DNA of 64,000 bases from Rhodococcus sp. 06-235-1A (GTDB taxonomy: Bacteria > Actinomycetota > Actinomycetes > Mycobacteriales > Mycobacteriaceae). The stretch covers positions 186,001-250,000 of the forward strand of contig NZ_NOYI01000027.1 in the NCBI RefSeq assembly GCF_002258785.1, in the 5' to 3' direction. The position numbers and the translations under genes were made by a program. The notes under the pieces were generated by a model that made no database searches, was not told the origin of the DNA, and saw nothing but the letters and a program-made list of their open reading frames with translations. Positions 1 to 7,942 of the stretch are shown here, piece after piece. Within the stretch, counting starts at the first letter, position 1; each line of letters opens with the position of its first letter.

Positions 1-368
1 CCGAAGACATCTCGCCGCTCGCTCTGCACCTCGCGGGCCGGGTGCGCGGGCGGGCAGTGACTCTGACCGCCGCTGCCGAACGGGCACTGCGGGAGTACTC
101 CTGGCCGGGCAACGTGGCGGAAGTGGCGACGGTGATGCATCAGGCCGCGATCCGCGCGGACGTCATCGGAGTCGAGCACCTGCCGCCCGAGGTGCTCTCG
201 CGCAGCACCCATCGACTCACCCGCATCGAGACCTTCGAGCGCGACGAGATGATCCGCGTGCTCTCTCGGCCCGGCATCACCATGAACGAGGCGGCCGAGG
301 AACTCGGTATGAGCCGAGCGACGATCTACCGCAAGAGAGATCGATACGGCATCACGCTTCGTTCCTGA
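1..368 (+). CDS. C-terminal part of a Fis-type (sigma-54 activator-like) transcriptional regulator, cut by the window edge
   Basis: The frame is open to the first base, so only the last ~122 residues are visible. They contain YSWPGNVAEV, the variant of the WPGNVREL motif that ends the AAA+ domain of NtrC/AcoR-type activators, followed by a linker and a C-terminal Fis-type helix-turn-helix (NEAAEELGMSRATIYRK). Such proteins bind enhancer-like sites; many actinobacterial GAF/Fis regulators keep this architecture although sigma-54 is absent. The effector domain lies outside the window, so the ligand and target are unknown. The gene ends 18 bases before the next gene on the same strand. Confidence 0.8.
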   Translation, partial: EDISPLALHLAGRVRGRAVTLTAAAERALREYSWPGNVAEVATVMHQAAIRADVIGVEHLPPEVLSRSTHRLTRIETFERDEMIRVLSRPGITMNEAAEELGMSRATIYRKRDRYGITLRS

Positions 369-386
369 TCGCATACCCTCGGACCC

Positions 387-1340
387 ATGGCCAGTAGCTC
401 ACCGTCGATCGAGATACCGGTGGGCGAGCGCAGCGTCCGCATCTCCAACCCCGACCGGGTCTATTTCCCCGAGAGCGGTGCCACCAAGCTGGATCTGGTG
501 AACTACTACCTGAGCGTCGGCGACGGCATCGTGCGCGCGCTACGGGAACGCCCGTGCATGATGCACCGCTTTCCCAAGGGCCTGGCCGGCGACAAGGTGC
601 ACCAGAAGCGCGTGCCCAACGGCGCGCCGCCGTGGCTCGAGACGGTGCAGGTGACGTTTCCCCGCTACAACCGCACCGCGGACGAGCTGTGTGTGACGGA
701 ACTGGCCCACGTGGCCTGGGCGGTGCAGATGTCGACCGTCGAATTCCATCCGTGGAACAGCCGCCGCGCAGACGTCGAGCTGCCCGACGAATGGCGCATC
801 GACCTCGACCCGATGCCCGATTGTTCCTTCGACCGGGTTCGACGCGTGGCCGGGGTCGTGCAGGAAGTGCTGAGTGATCTCGGTGCCGTCGGCTGGCCCA
901 AGACCTCCGGCGGACACGGTCTGCACATCTACGTACGCATCGACCCGGCCCACGGATTCAAGGACTTGCGAAGGGCGGCACTGGCTTTCGCGCGGGAAGT
1001 CGAGCGCCGCGCACCCGAGGACGTGACGACGACGTGGTGGCGCAAGGACCGCGACCCGTCGAAACTGTTCGTGGACTACAACCAGAATGCCCGTGATCAC
1101 ACCATCGCCAGTGCGTATTCGGTGCGCGGAAATCAGCAGGCGACGGTATCGACGCCGATTTCCTGGGACGAGGTTGCCGACGTCGACCCTCGTGAGTTCA
1201 CGATGTTCACGGTGCCCGCCAGATTCGCCGATCTGGGTGACCTTCACGCGGGCATCGACGATGCGGTGTTCGCAATCGACGAGCTACTCGAATGGGCGGA
1301 GCGGGACGAGCACGAGGGTTTGACGGAGCCCGAAGAGTAG
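387..1340 (+). CDS. Stand-alone LigD-type polymerase/primase domain protein (PolDom)
   Basis: A 317-residue protein matching the polymerase domain of the non-homologous end-joining ligase LigD, an archaeo-eukaryotic primase fold that adds ribo- or deoxyribonucleotides at DNA ends. Visible features: the N-terminal NPDRVYFPESGATKLDLVNYY region, catalytic Asp pair DLD at residues 139-141, the SGGHGLH motif near 175-181, and the third acidic residue in KLFVDYNQN near 225. No ligase or nuclease domain is fused and no ku or ligase gene is next to it, so it is a separate polymerase like mycobacterial PolD1/PolD2 (family knowledge). It probably acts in repair or gap filling (inference). ATG at 387 is the first start after the upstream gene. 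Confidence 0.88.
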   Translation: MASSSPSIEIPVGERSVRISNPDRVYFPESGATKLDLVNYYLSVGDGIVRALRERPCMMHRFPKGLAGDKVHQKRVPNGAPPWLETVQVTFPRYNRTADELCVTELAHVAWAVQMSTVEFHPWNSRRADVELPDEWRIDLDPMPDCSFDRVRRVAGVVQEVLSDLGAVGWPKTSGGHGLHIYVRIDPAHGFKDLRRAALAFAREVERRAPEDVTTTWWRKDRDPSKLFVDYNQNARDHTIASAYSVRGNQQATVSTPISWDEVADVDPREFTMFTVPARFADLGDLHAGIDDAVFAIDELLEWAERDEHEGLTEPEE

Positions 1341-1400
1341 CCGAACTCGAAGTTGTGGACGGAAATCAGCGAAAATCCGTCCACAACGTCGAGTTCGGCG

Positions 1401-1499
1401 GCAGGAGTGGAGCCTGCGGAACGACCCGCTTGGGCAGGAGTGGAGCCTGCGGAACGACCCGCTTGGGCAGGAGTGGAGCCTGCGGAACGACCCAGTTGC
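1401..1499. repeat. Three tandem copies of a 33-bp repeat (GAGTGGAGC family)
   Basis: Units at 1401-1433, 1434-1466 and 1467-1499 are nearly identical; the third diverges at its end. The core GGAGTGGAGCCTGCGGAACG recurs at 6647 and 56761. The array fills the space between the converging stop codons of the polymerase-domain gene and argG, directly after a short GC-rich stretch. No terminator hairpin is obvious inside a unit. No credible protein is encoded. Confidence 0.95.
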
Positions 1500-1506
1500 G
1501 CAGAGA

Positions 1507-2922
1507 TCAGTCGGTGCCGGACTCGATGGCGGCGTGGTCGAGTGCCGAGGAGTCCACGGAACTGTCGGGGCTGCTGGCTGCGATGGCGTCGGCTCCGCCT
1601 GCGGGGAGTTCGCCGATCAGTTCGCCCCAGGCCGTGAGTTGATTCTGCGCGGCGTACTGCTCGAGCTTGCTGCGTGAATCGGCGATATCGAGGTTGCGCA
1701 TCGTGAGCTGCCCGATGCGGTCGCCGGGGAAGAACGCCTGGCCCTGGCTGCGCTCCATCGACAACTTCTCGGGGTGGTAGCTGAAGTTGGTGCCCTGGGT
1801 GTCGACGATGGTGAAGTCCTGGCCGCGGCGCAGACGCACCGTCACGCTGCCGCTGACGACGTTGCCGACCCAGCGCTGCAGACCTTCGCGCAGCATCAGT
1901 GCCTGCGGGTCGAACCAGCGTCCCTCGTACAGCAGACGTCCGAGTCGACGGCCCTCGTTGTGGTACGAGGCGACGGTGTCCTCGTTGTGGATGGCGTTCA
2001 CCAGACGCTCGTAGGTGATGTGCAGCAGTGCCATTCCGGGTGCCTCGTAGATGCCGCGGCTCTTGGCTTCGATGATGCGGTTCTCGATCTGATCGCTCAT
2101 GCCGAGGCCGTGGCGGCCGCCGATGGCGTTGGCTTCCATGACCAGGTCGACGGGGCTGTCGAAGCTCTTGCCGTTGATCCGGACGGGGCGGCCGCGCTCG
2201 AACTCGACGGTGACCTCCTCGGGCGCGATCTCCACCTCGGGGTCCCAGAACCGAACGCCCATGATCGGGCTGACGATTTCGAGGGACGTGTCGAGGTACT
2301 CGAGCTTCTTCGCCTCGTGGGTGGCGCCCCAGATGTTGGCGTCGGTGGAGTACGCCTTCTCGGCGGAATCTCGGTAGGGGAGGGTGCGCTGGGTGAGCCA
2401 TTGCGACATCTCGTGTCGGCCGCCGAGCTCGGCGACGAACGCCTCGTCGAGCCAGGGCTTGTAGATCCGCAGCTGCGGATTGGCGAGCAGGCCGTAGCGG
2501 TAGAACCGCTCGATGTCGTTGCCCTTGTACGTCGAACCGTCGCCCCAGATCGAGACGCCGTCTTCCTGCATGGCGCGCACCAGCATCGTGCCAGTGACCG
2601 CGCGGCCGAGGGGAGTGGTGTTGAAGTACGTCTGCAGTGACGAGCGAATGTGGAACGCGCCACAGGTCAGTGCAGCCAGACCCTCCTCGACGAGCGGCTC
2701 ACGGCAGTCGATGAGCCGCGCCTGCTCGGCCCCGTAGGCCAGGCCGCGCTCGGGCACATCGGACAGATCCGGCTCGTCGTACTGGCCGATGTCTGCGGTG
2801 TACGCGTACGGAATCGCGCCGTGCTCGCGCATCCATGCGACCGCCACCGAGGTGTCGAGACCACCGGAGAATGCAATGCCGATTCGTTCGCCGACCGGGA
2901 GGGAGTTCAATACCTTCGTCAC
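1507..2922 (-). CDS. argG: Argininosuccinate synthase, long (E. coli-like) form
   Basis: Catalyses ATP-dependent condensation of citrulline and aspartate to argininosuccinate, the penultimate step of arginine synthesis. The N-terminal PP-loop AFSGGLDTSVAV (about residues 18-29) binds ATP, and SIWGDGSTYKGNDIERFYRY is typical of the subgroup. At 471 residues it belongs to the longer E. coli-type class (about 447) rather than the ~400-residue class found in actinobacterial argBCDFGH clusters. No other arginine gene is adjacent, so it may be a second or horizontally acquired argG. The downstream neighbour on the same strand is none; its 3' end faces the 33-bp repeat array. An FCD-type GntR gene starts 36 bases upstream on the same strand. 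Confidence 0.95.
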   Translation of the reverse strand: MTKVLNSLPVGERIGIAFSGGLDTSVAVAWMREHGAIPYAYTADIGQYDEPDLSDVPERGLAYGAEQARLIDCREPLVEEGLAALTCGAFHIRSSLQTYFNTTPLGRAVTGTMLVRAMQEDGVSIWGDGSTYKGNDIERFYRYGLLANPQLRIYKPWLDEAFVAELGGRHEMSQWLTQRTLPYRDSAEKAYSTDANIWGATHEAKKLEYLDTSLEIVSPIMGVRFWDPEVEIAPEEVTVEFERGRPVRINGKSFDSPVDLVMEANAIGGRHGLGMSDQIENRIIEAKSRGIYEAPGMALLHITYERLVNAIHNEDTVASYHNEGRRLGRLLYEGRWFDPQALMLREGLQRWVGNVVSGSVTVRLRRGQDFTIVDTQGTNFSYHPEKLSMERSQGQAFFPGDRIGQLTMRNLDIADSRSKLEQYAAQNQLTAWGELIGELPAGGADAIAASSPDSSVDSSALDHAAIESGTD

Positions 2923-2958
2923 GGCAAGCAGCCTAGTCGGGCCAGCTCAGTCGTTCGG

Positions 2959-3663
2959 TCAGCTGGGCCGATCGGCGAGCGACTCCACCGCATTGCGCAC
3001 CGCAGCGAGGTGCGCGGTCATGGCACCTGCTGCCGCGTCGTACTCGCCGGATCGGATGCCGTCGACGATGGCGTCGTGCTCGACGTTGGACTGCTGCTGC
3101 CGATGTGCAACGAGGTTGAGGGTCTCCGATTGCCGCGTCAAGGCATCGCGAATATCGACGATGATCGCCTCGAACACGCGATTCTTGCTCGCCCGCGCGA
3201 TCGCGGTGTGGAACTGCGCGTCCAGCAGAACCCAGGCCTCGTGGTCGTCCTCCGAACGCATTTCGTCGGCCAGGCCGGCGAGCACCGTCAACTCCTCGTC
3301 GGTGCGGCGCTCTGCGGCCCAGCCGGCGGCAGGAATCTCCACGTGCGGGCGGGCCTCCATGAGTTCGCGGGCGGCGTAGTTACCGATGTCGAGGTCGCTG
3401 CCGACGCGGTCGCGAATGACGAACGTGCCCAGGCCCGTCTTGGTCTCGGTCAGGCCGAGGGCGTGGCAGGAACGCAGAGCTTCACGAATGACGGACCGGC
3501 TGACGCTGTGCCTGGCGGCAAGTGCCGCCTCGGACGGCAACTTCTGACCGACGGGGAGTTCGCCCGACGATATCGCCGCGCGCAGGTCTGCGAACACCGC
3601 CTCGGCTGCGCTCATCCGGGCGTTCGTGGGCGCACTGACTGCCCAGCTGTCCGACAGGTTCAT
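2959..3663 (-). CDS. FadR-subfamily (FCD) GntR transcriptional regulator
   Basis: A 234-residue protein with an N-terminal winged helix (roughly residues 25-80, LPSEAALAARHSVSRSVIREAL) and a C-terminal all-helical FCD domain with acid and His residues that in this family bind a metal and a small carboxylate. It is divergent from aspA with about 100 bases between starts, so it probably controls the aspartate/asparagine operon and itself, perhaps in response to a dicarboxylate such as aspartate or fumarate (inference). The gene also lies just upstream of argG on the same strand and could be transcribed with it. Confidence 0.85.
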   Translation of the reverse strand: MNLSDSWAVSAPTNARMSAAEAVFADLRAAISSGELPVGQKLPSEAALAARHSVSRSVIREALRSCHALGLTETKTGLGTFVIRDRVGSDLDIGNYAARELMEARPHVEIPAAGWAAERRTDEELTVLAGLADEMRSEDDHEAWVLLDAQFHTAIARASKNRVFEAIIVDIRDALTRQSETLNLVAHRQQQSNVEHDAIVDGIRSGEYDAAAGAMTAHLAAVRNAVESLADRPS

Positions 3664-3716
3664 GACGTGATCCTAGCGTGGGGTTGACCGATGAGGTGTT
3701 CTGCGCCACACTCTAC

Positions 3717-3735
3717 CTGTCAGACAGCCGGACAG
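3717..3735. promoter_or_regulatory. Candidate GntR operator between the FCD regulator and aspA
   Basis: The perfect short palindrome CTGTC-A-GACAG (3717-3727) is followed by another GACAG at 3731-3735 in the 100-base divergent space. FCD regulators usually bind short interrupted palindromes close to their own gene. The assignment is positional inference; no consensus for this regulator is known to me. The aspA ribosome-binding site AGGAG follows at 3752-3756. Confidence 0.35.
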
Positions 3736-3762
3736 CTGGACACCCCCACTTAGGAGCGCACT

Positions 3763-5202
3763 GTGGCCGATACCCGCATCGAGAAGGATCTTCTCGGGGA
3801 ACGTGACATCCCGACGAGCGTGTATTGGGGAATCCACACTCTGCGAGCCCTGGAAAATTTCCCCATCACCGGGCGCCCGATCTCCACCAACGCACACCTG
3901 GTTCGCGGCCTCGCGGCGGTGAAGTGGGCGGCCGCGTCGGCCAATCAGGATCTCGGAATTCTCGACGCCACCCGCGGGGAAGCGATCCGCGCGGCGTGCC
4001 AGGAGATTCTCGACGGTCAGTGGCACGAGCAGTTCGTCGTCGATGTCATTCAGGGCGGCGCGGGCACCTCGACCAACATGAACGCCAACGAGGTCATCGC
4101 GAACCGCGCCCTGGAGATTCTCGGGCATCCGCACGGTGACTACAGCATGCTGCATCCCAACGAGCACGTGAACGCCTCGCAGTCGACGAACGACGTGTAC
4201 CCGACCTCGGTCAACATCGCGACCATCTTCGCGGTGCACGAGCTCATTGCATCGATGAAGGTGCTGCGAGACTCGTTCTCCCGCAAAGCAAGCGAATTCG
4301 CCACCGTCGTCAAGATGGGCCGCACCCAGCTGCAGGACGCGGTGCCGATGACCCTGGGGCAGGAGTTCGGCACCTACGCGATCATGATCGACGAGGACTG
4401 CTCACGCCTGGAAGAGGCGGCGCTGCTGGTGCACGAGATCAACCTCGGGGCCACCGCCATCGGCACCGGGCTCAATGCACCCGCCGGGTACACCGAATCG
4501 GCCGTCGCGCATCTGCGGACGATCACCGGCCTGCCGCTGGTGACCGCGACGGACCTCATCGAGGCCACCCAGGACGTCGGACAGTTCGTGCACCTCTCCG
4601 GTGTGCTCAAGCGCGTCGCAGTGAAGCTCTCGAAGATCTGCAACGACCTGCGCCTGCTGTCCTCCGGTCCGCGTGCCGGCTTCAACGAGATCAATCTGCC
4701 TCCGATGCAGGCGGGTTCGTCGATCATGCCCGGCAAGGTCAACCCCGTCATTCCCGAGGTTCTCAATCAGGTTGCCTACGAGGTGATCGGCCACGACGTC
4801 ACCATCACGATGGCCGCCGAGGCAGGGCAGCTGCAGCTCAACGCATTCGAGCCGATCATCGTCAAATCCCTGTCCGACGGTATGGCGCACCTGAGTGCCG
4901 CGTGCCGAACCGTCGCGCATCGGTGTGTCGACGGCATCACCGCCAATGTCGATCTGCTGCGTGAGCGCGTGGAGAACTCCATCGGTCTGGTCACCGCGCT
5001 GAGCCCGTACCTCGGATATGTGGAATCCACTGCCATCGCGCAGGAAGCGCTGGTCAGTGGACGCAATGTCGTGGATCTCGTACTCGAGAAGGGCCTACTG
5101 GCGCGCGAGGAGCTGGATCGACTGCTGAGTCCCGAGCATCTCGCGAATCTGCGGGTGGCTCCCACCGAGCATGCTGTTGCTCCCGAGACGTCGACGAGGT
5201 GA
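3763..5202 (+). CDS. aspA: Aspartate ammonia-lyase (aspartase), fumarase/aspartase superfamily
   Basis: Reversibly deaminates L-aspartate to fumarate and ammonia in the cytoplasm. The 479-residue length fits aspartases. The superfamily signature GSSIMPGKVNPV lies at about residues 317-328, and the conserved NASQSTNDVYPTS and GRTQLQDAVPMTLGQEF blocks are present. Class II fumarase is the close alternative, but the neighbours (amino-acid permease 4 bases downstream, then asparaginase) favour aspartase. GTG start at 3763 follows AGGAG at 3752-3756. First gene of an aspA-permease-asparaginase operon that turns imported asparagine into aspartate, then fumarate, releasing two ammonia. Confidence 0.92.
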   Translation: MADTRIEKDLLGERDIPTSVYWGIHTLRALENFPITGRPISTNAHLVRGLAAVKWAAASANQDLGILDATRGEAIRAACQEILDGQWHEQFVVDVIQGGAGTSTNMNANEVIANRALEILGHPHGDYSMLHPNEHVNASQSTNDVYPTSVNIATIFAVHELIASMKVLRDSFSRKASEFATVVKMGRTQLQDAVPMTLGQEFGTYAIMIDEDCSRLEEAALLVHEINLGATAIGTGLNAPAGYTESAVAHLRTITGLPLVTATDLIEATQDVGQFVHLSGVLKRVAVKLSKICNDLRLLSSGPRAGFNEINLPPMQAGSSIMPGKVNPVIPEVLNQVAYEVIGHDVTITMAAEAGQLQLNAFEPIIVKSLSDGMAHLSAACRTVAHRCVDGITANVDLLRERVENSIGLVTALSPYLGYVESTAIAQEALVSGRNVVDLVLEKGLLAREELDRLLSPEHLANLRVAPTEHAVAPETSTR

Positions 5203-5206
5203 CACG

Positions 5207-6646
5207 ATGAGCACAGAGAATCGGAGTGTCGATACCGACAAGGCCTTCAGCGAGGAAGACCTGGGGTATCGAAAAGAGCTGGCTCCGCGCCAGATTCAGA
5301 TGATCGCCATCGGTGGCGCGATCGGTACAGGCCTCTTCATGGGTGCCGGCGGCCGACTGCACGACGCCGGTCCGGCCCTGGTGCTCGTGTACGCGCTGTG
5401 CGGATTCTTCGCCTTCCTGATCCTGCGCGCACTGGGCGAGCTGGTGATGCATCGACCGTCGTCGGGATCGTTCGTCTCGTATTCCCGCGAGTTCTTCGGG
5501 GAGAAGGTCGCTTTCGCGGCCGGTTGGCTGTACTGGATGAACTGGGCGATGACGGCCGTCGTGGATGTCACGGCTGTCGCGCTGTACATGAACTTCTTCA
5601 AGAAGTACTGGGCTCCGCTCGGTAACGTCGACCAATGGGTGTTCGCGCTCGCCGGCCTGGTGCTCGTTCTCGGGCTGAACCTGGTGTCGGTCAAGGTGTT
5701 CGGCGAGCTGGAGTTCTGGTTCGCGCTCATCAAAGTCGTTGCCCTGGTGACCTTCTTGGCGATCGGCACTTACTACGTCATCTTCGGAACCCCCATCGAC
5801 GGGCAGGAACCGGGCCTGAGTGTGCTCACCGACAACGGTGGTCTCATCCCCAACGGATTGCTGCCGGCGATCGTCGTGATCCAGGGCGTCGTGTTCGCCT
5901 ACGCCTCGATCGAGCTCGTCGGCACCGCGGCAGGGGAGACCCAGAACCCGGAGAAGGTGATACCCAAGGCGATCAACACCGTCATCGTCCGTATCGTCGT
6001 GTTCTACGTCGGCTCGGTGCTACTGCTCTCGTTGCTGTTGCCGTACACCGCCTATCAGGCCGGTGAGAGTCCGTTCGTGACGTTCTTCGGAGCCATCGAC
6101 GTCGAGGGCGCGGACGCCATCATGAACCTCGTCGTCCTCACCGCAGCGCTGTCCTCCCTCAACGCCGGCCTGTACTCCACCGGACGCATTCTGCACTCGA
6201 TGGCCGTCGCCGGCTCGGCCCCCAAATTCGCTGCGCGGATGAACAAGTCGGGAGTGCCGTACGGCGGTATCGCTTTGACCTCGGTGGTGACACTGCTCGG
6301 CGTCGTACTCAACGCCGTCGTGCCGGCGCAGGCCTTCGAGATCGTGCTCAACCTCGCCGCCCTCGGCATCATCAGCGCCTGGGCCGTCATCGTGGCGTGT
6401 CAGCTGAAGTTCTGGTCGCTGTCCAAGACCGGCGCGGTTACCCGACCTGCATTCCGACTGTTCGGTGCGCCGTACACCGGATACGCAACGCTAGGCTTCC
6501 TGGCGTGTGTACTCGTGCTGATGGCCTTCGACAAACCGGTGGGAACCTGGACGGTGGCGTCGATCCTGCTCATCGCGCCGATGCTCATCGGAGGATGGTT
6601 CTTGTGCCGCAAGCGAATTCGAGAGGTGGCGGCGCGCAGTGAGTAA
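5207..6646 (+). CDS. Amino-acid permease, APC superfamily (probable asparagine/aspartate importer)
   Basis: A 479-residue membrane protein with about 12 hydrophobic segments. The AAT-family hallmark GGAIGTGLFMGAGG lies in the first membrane segment, followed by FLILRALGELVMHRPSSGSF; these are shared by AnsP, GabP and CycA. ATG at 5207 lies 4 bases after the aspA stop and leaves a normal ~30-residue polar N-terminus. Its position between aspartase and asparaginase makes asparagine the most likely substrate (inference). Its stop overlaps the asparaginase start by 8 bases, indicating translational coupling. Confidence 0.9.
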   Translation: MSTENRSVDTDKAFSEEDLGYRKELAPRQIQMIAIGGAIGTGLFMGAGGRLHDAGPALVLVYALCGFFAFLILRALGELVMHRPSSGSFVSYSREFFGEKVAFAAGWLYWMNWAMTAVVDVTAVALYMNFFKKYWAPLGNVDQWVFALAGLVLVLGLNLVSVKVFGELEFWFALIKVVALVTFLAIGTYYVIFGTPIDGQEPGLSVLTDNGGLIPNGLLPAIVVIQGVVFAYASIELVGTAAGETQNPEKVIPKAINTVIVRIVVFYVGSVLLLSLLLPYTAYQAGESPFVTFFGAIDVEGADAIMNLVVLTAALSSLNAGLYSTGRILHSMAVAGSAPKFAARMNKSGVPYGGIALTSVVTLLGVVLNAVVPAQAFEIVLNLAALGIISAWAVIVACQLKFWSLSKTGAVTRPAFRLFGAPYTGYATLGFLACVLVLMAFDKPVGTWTVASILLIAPMLIGGWFLCRKRIREVAARSE

Positions 6647-7559
6647 GGAGTGGAGCCTGCAGGAACGACCCGAAAAGGTCAGCTTCGTGTCGCTGCTGAC
6701 CACCGGTGGCACGATTGCCAGCAGTCGCGACGAGCACGGTGTCTCTCGGCCGGTTGCCGGTATCGGGGTCGATGTCGACGGTGTTCGGGTGCGCGAGGTG
6801 ATGTCGAAGGACAGCTCGGCGTTGGACTTCGCCGATCTCGACACGATTCGCACTGCAGTGGCAGACGCTCTGGCCGAAGACGGCTGCATCGGAGTGGTGG
6901 TGCTGCACGGCACCGACACCATGGAGGAATCGGCGCTGTACGTCGATCTGTTCCACGACGACGAGCGTCCGGTGGTGTTCACCGGTGCGCAGCGCACTGC
7001 CGATCATGTCGATCCGGACGGCCCGAGCAACATCGCTGCGGCGGTGGCGGCTGCGCAGTGCGAACACGGTGTGCTCATCGCGTTCGGTGGGCGGTTGCTG
7101 CCTGCCCGGGGCGCGATCAAGAAGCACACCACCGAGCTCGATGCGTTTCGGTCGGCGGAGCTTCCTCGACCGAAACCCCTGCAGTGGAACCCCACTGCCG
7201 GGATCCGTGTGGACATCGTCGCGCTGTATCCCGGGGCCGACGGGCTGCAGATCGATGCGTGCCGCGAGGCCGGGGCGTCGGGCATCGTGCTCGAGGCGAC
7301 GGGCTCGGGCAACACCAACGCCCGCGTCGTCCATGCGGTGAAGGAGGCAGTGGCGGCCGGGGTGCACGTGGTCGTCACGACGCGGGTGCCGTTCGGTGAG
7401 ACCTCGCCGACCTACGGCGGCGGTGGGGGTGGGCACGATCTGCTCGATGCGGGTGCGGTGTTCTCCCGGGAACTGCGGGCCGGGCAGGCACGCGTCCAGT
7501 TGGCGGCGCTCATTGCCGCGGAAGCAGGTGCGATGGTTGTCCACAATTTCTTCTCGTAG
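6639..7559 (+). CDS. L-asparaginase with a repeat-derived N-terminal extension
   Basis: Hydrolyses L-asparagine to aspartate and ammonia. Both threonine active-site motifs of the bacterial asparaginase fold are visible: TTGGTIAS at residues 21-28 and VVLHGTDTMEES at about 86-97, the latter carrying the Thr-Asp pair; a Lys (KKHTTELDAFRS) completes the usual set. No signal peptide, so cytoplasmic. The GTG start overlaps the permease by 8 bases. Residues 4-11 (EWSLQERP) are encoded by a copy of the dispersed GAGTGGAGC repeat (6647-6670); removing those 24 bases keeps the frame and gives a short normal N-terminus. Last gene of the aspartate/asparagine operon. Confidence 0.92.
   Translation: MSKEWSLQERPEKVSFVSLLTTGGTIASSRDEHGVSRPVAGIGVDVDGVRVREVMSKDSSALDFADLDTIRTAVADALAEDGCIGVVVLHGTDTMEESALYVDLFHDDERPVVFTGAQRTADHVDPDGPSNIAAAVAAAQCEHGVLIAFGGRLLPARGAIKKHTTELDAFRSAELPRPKPLQWNPTAGIRVDIVALYPGADGLQIDACREAGASGIVLEATGSGNTNARVVHAVKEAVAAGVHVVVTTRVPFGETSPTYGGGGGGHDLLDAGAVFSRELRAGQARVQLAALIAAEAGAMVVHNFFS
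6647..6670. repeat. GAGTGGAGC-family repeat copy inside the asparaginase start region
   Basis: Differs from the 1404-1426 core only by one extra A in the centre (CCTGCAGG instead of CCTGCGG). It is 24 bases long, exactly eight codons, and lies 8 bases downstream of the start codon. Confidence 0.9.
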
Positions 7560-7621
7560 GCGGAAACCCGTCTGCGGAGGCAAATATTGGTCACTTGGCG
7601 CACCACACCGGGAGGCATGAC

Positions 7622-7942
7622 ATGGGCACGATCGAGATCGAGTTCGCTCCGCACTGGGTGAATGCGGCGCTCGTGCGCGCGTTGGCGCGGCCGTTCATCA
7701 CGATCGACGGCGTCGAGCATCGGCAGTCGTGGACCGCATCGTCCACCTATGCGCTCGAGCCGGGCAGTCACGACCTCACCGCCTTCATCCGGTACCGCGG
7801 TACGAGAGCGGCGCTGGGTACCGGCCGAAGAACTGTCTCAATCGATGCGGGAGAACATGTTTCGCTGCGCGCCCGCAACGGCTGGGCCAATCACATGCCG
7901 TTCGAGCTAGAGCTCCGACTCACCCCAACTCGCGACGTGTAG
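7622..7942 (+). CDS. Small protein of unknown function, predicted beta-rich
   Basis: I do not recognise a family. The ATG at 7622 follows GGGAGG at about 7610-7615 and gives 106 residues; an upstream in-frame start at 7595 would lie before the ribosome site. The sequence alternates short hydrophobic and polar stretches (ITIDGVEHRQSW, DLTAFIRYRG, VSIDAGEHVSLRARN), suggesting an all-beta, immunoglobulin-like or lipocalin-like small domain. No signal peptide or membrane segment. Its 3' end overlaps the converging MOSC gene by 36 bases. Confidence 0.7.
   Translation: MGTIEIEFAPHWVNAALVRALARPFITIDGVEHRQSWTASSTYALEPGSHDLTAFIRYRGTRAALGTGRRTVSIDAGEHVSLRARNGWANHMPFELELRLTPTRDV

Noticed and set aside
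540..1247. Long open frames opposite or within real genes, such as 540-1247 (-), 1774-2640 (+), 9881-11332 (-) and 44998-47208 (+)
   Set aside because: They lie entirely on the other strand or frame of confident genes, show Arg/His/Asp-rich low-complexity composition, and match no family; typical of high-GC DNA.
1244..2401. A 385-codon frame on the minus strand reading through the 33-bp repeats
   Set aside because: It overlaps argG in another frame and its repeat-encoded AGSTPAQ units are by-products of the DNA repeat.
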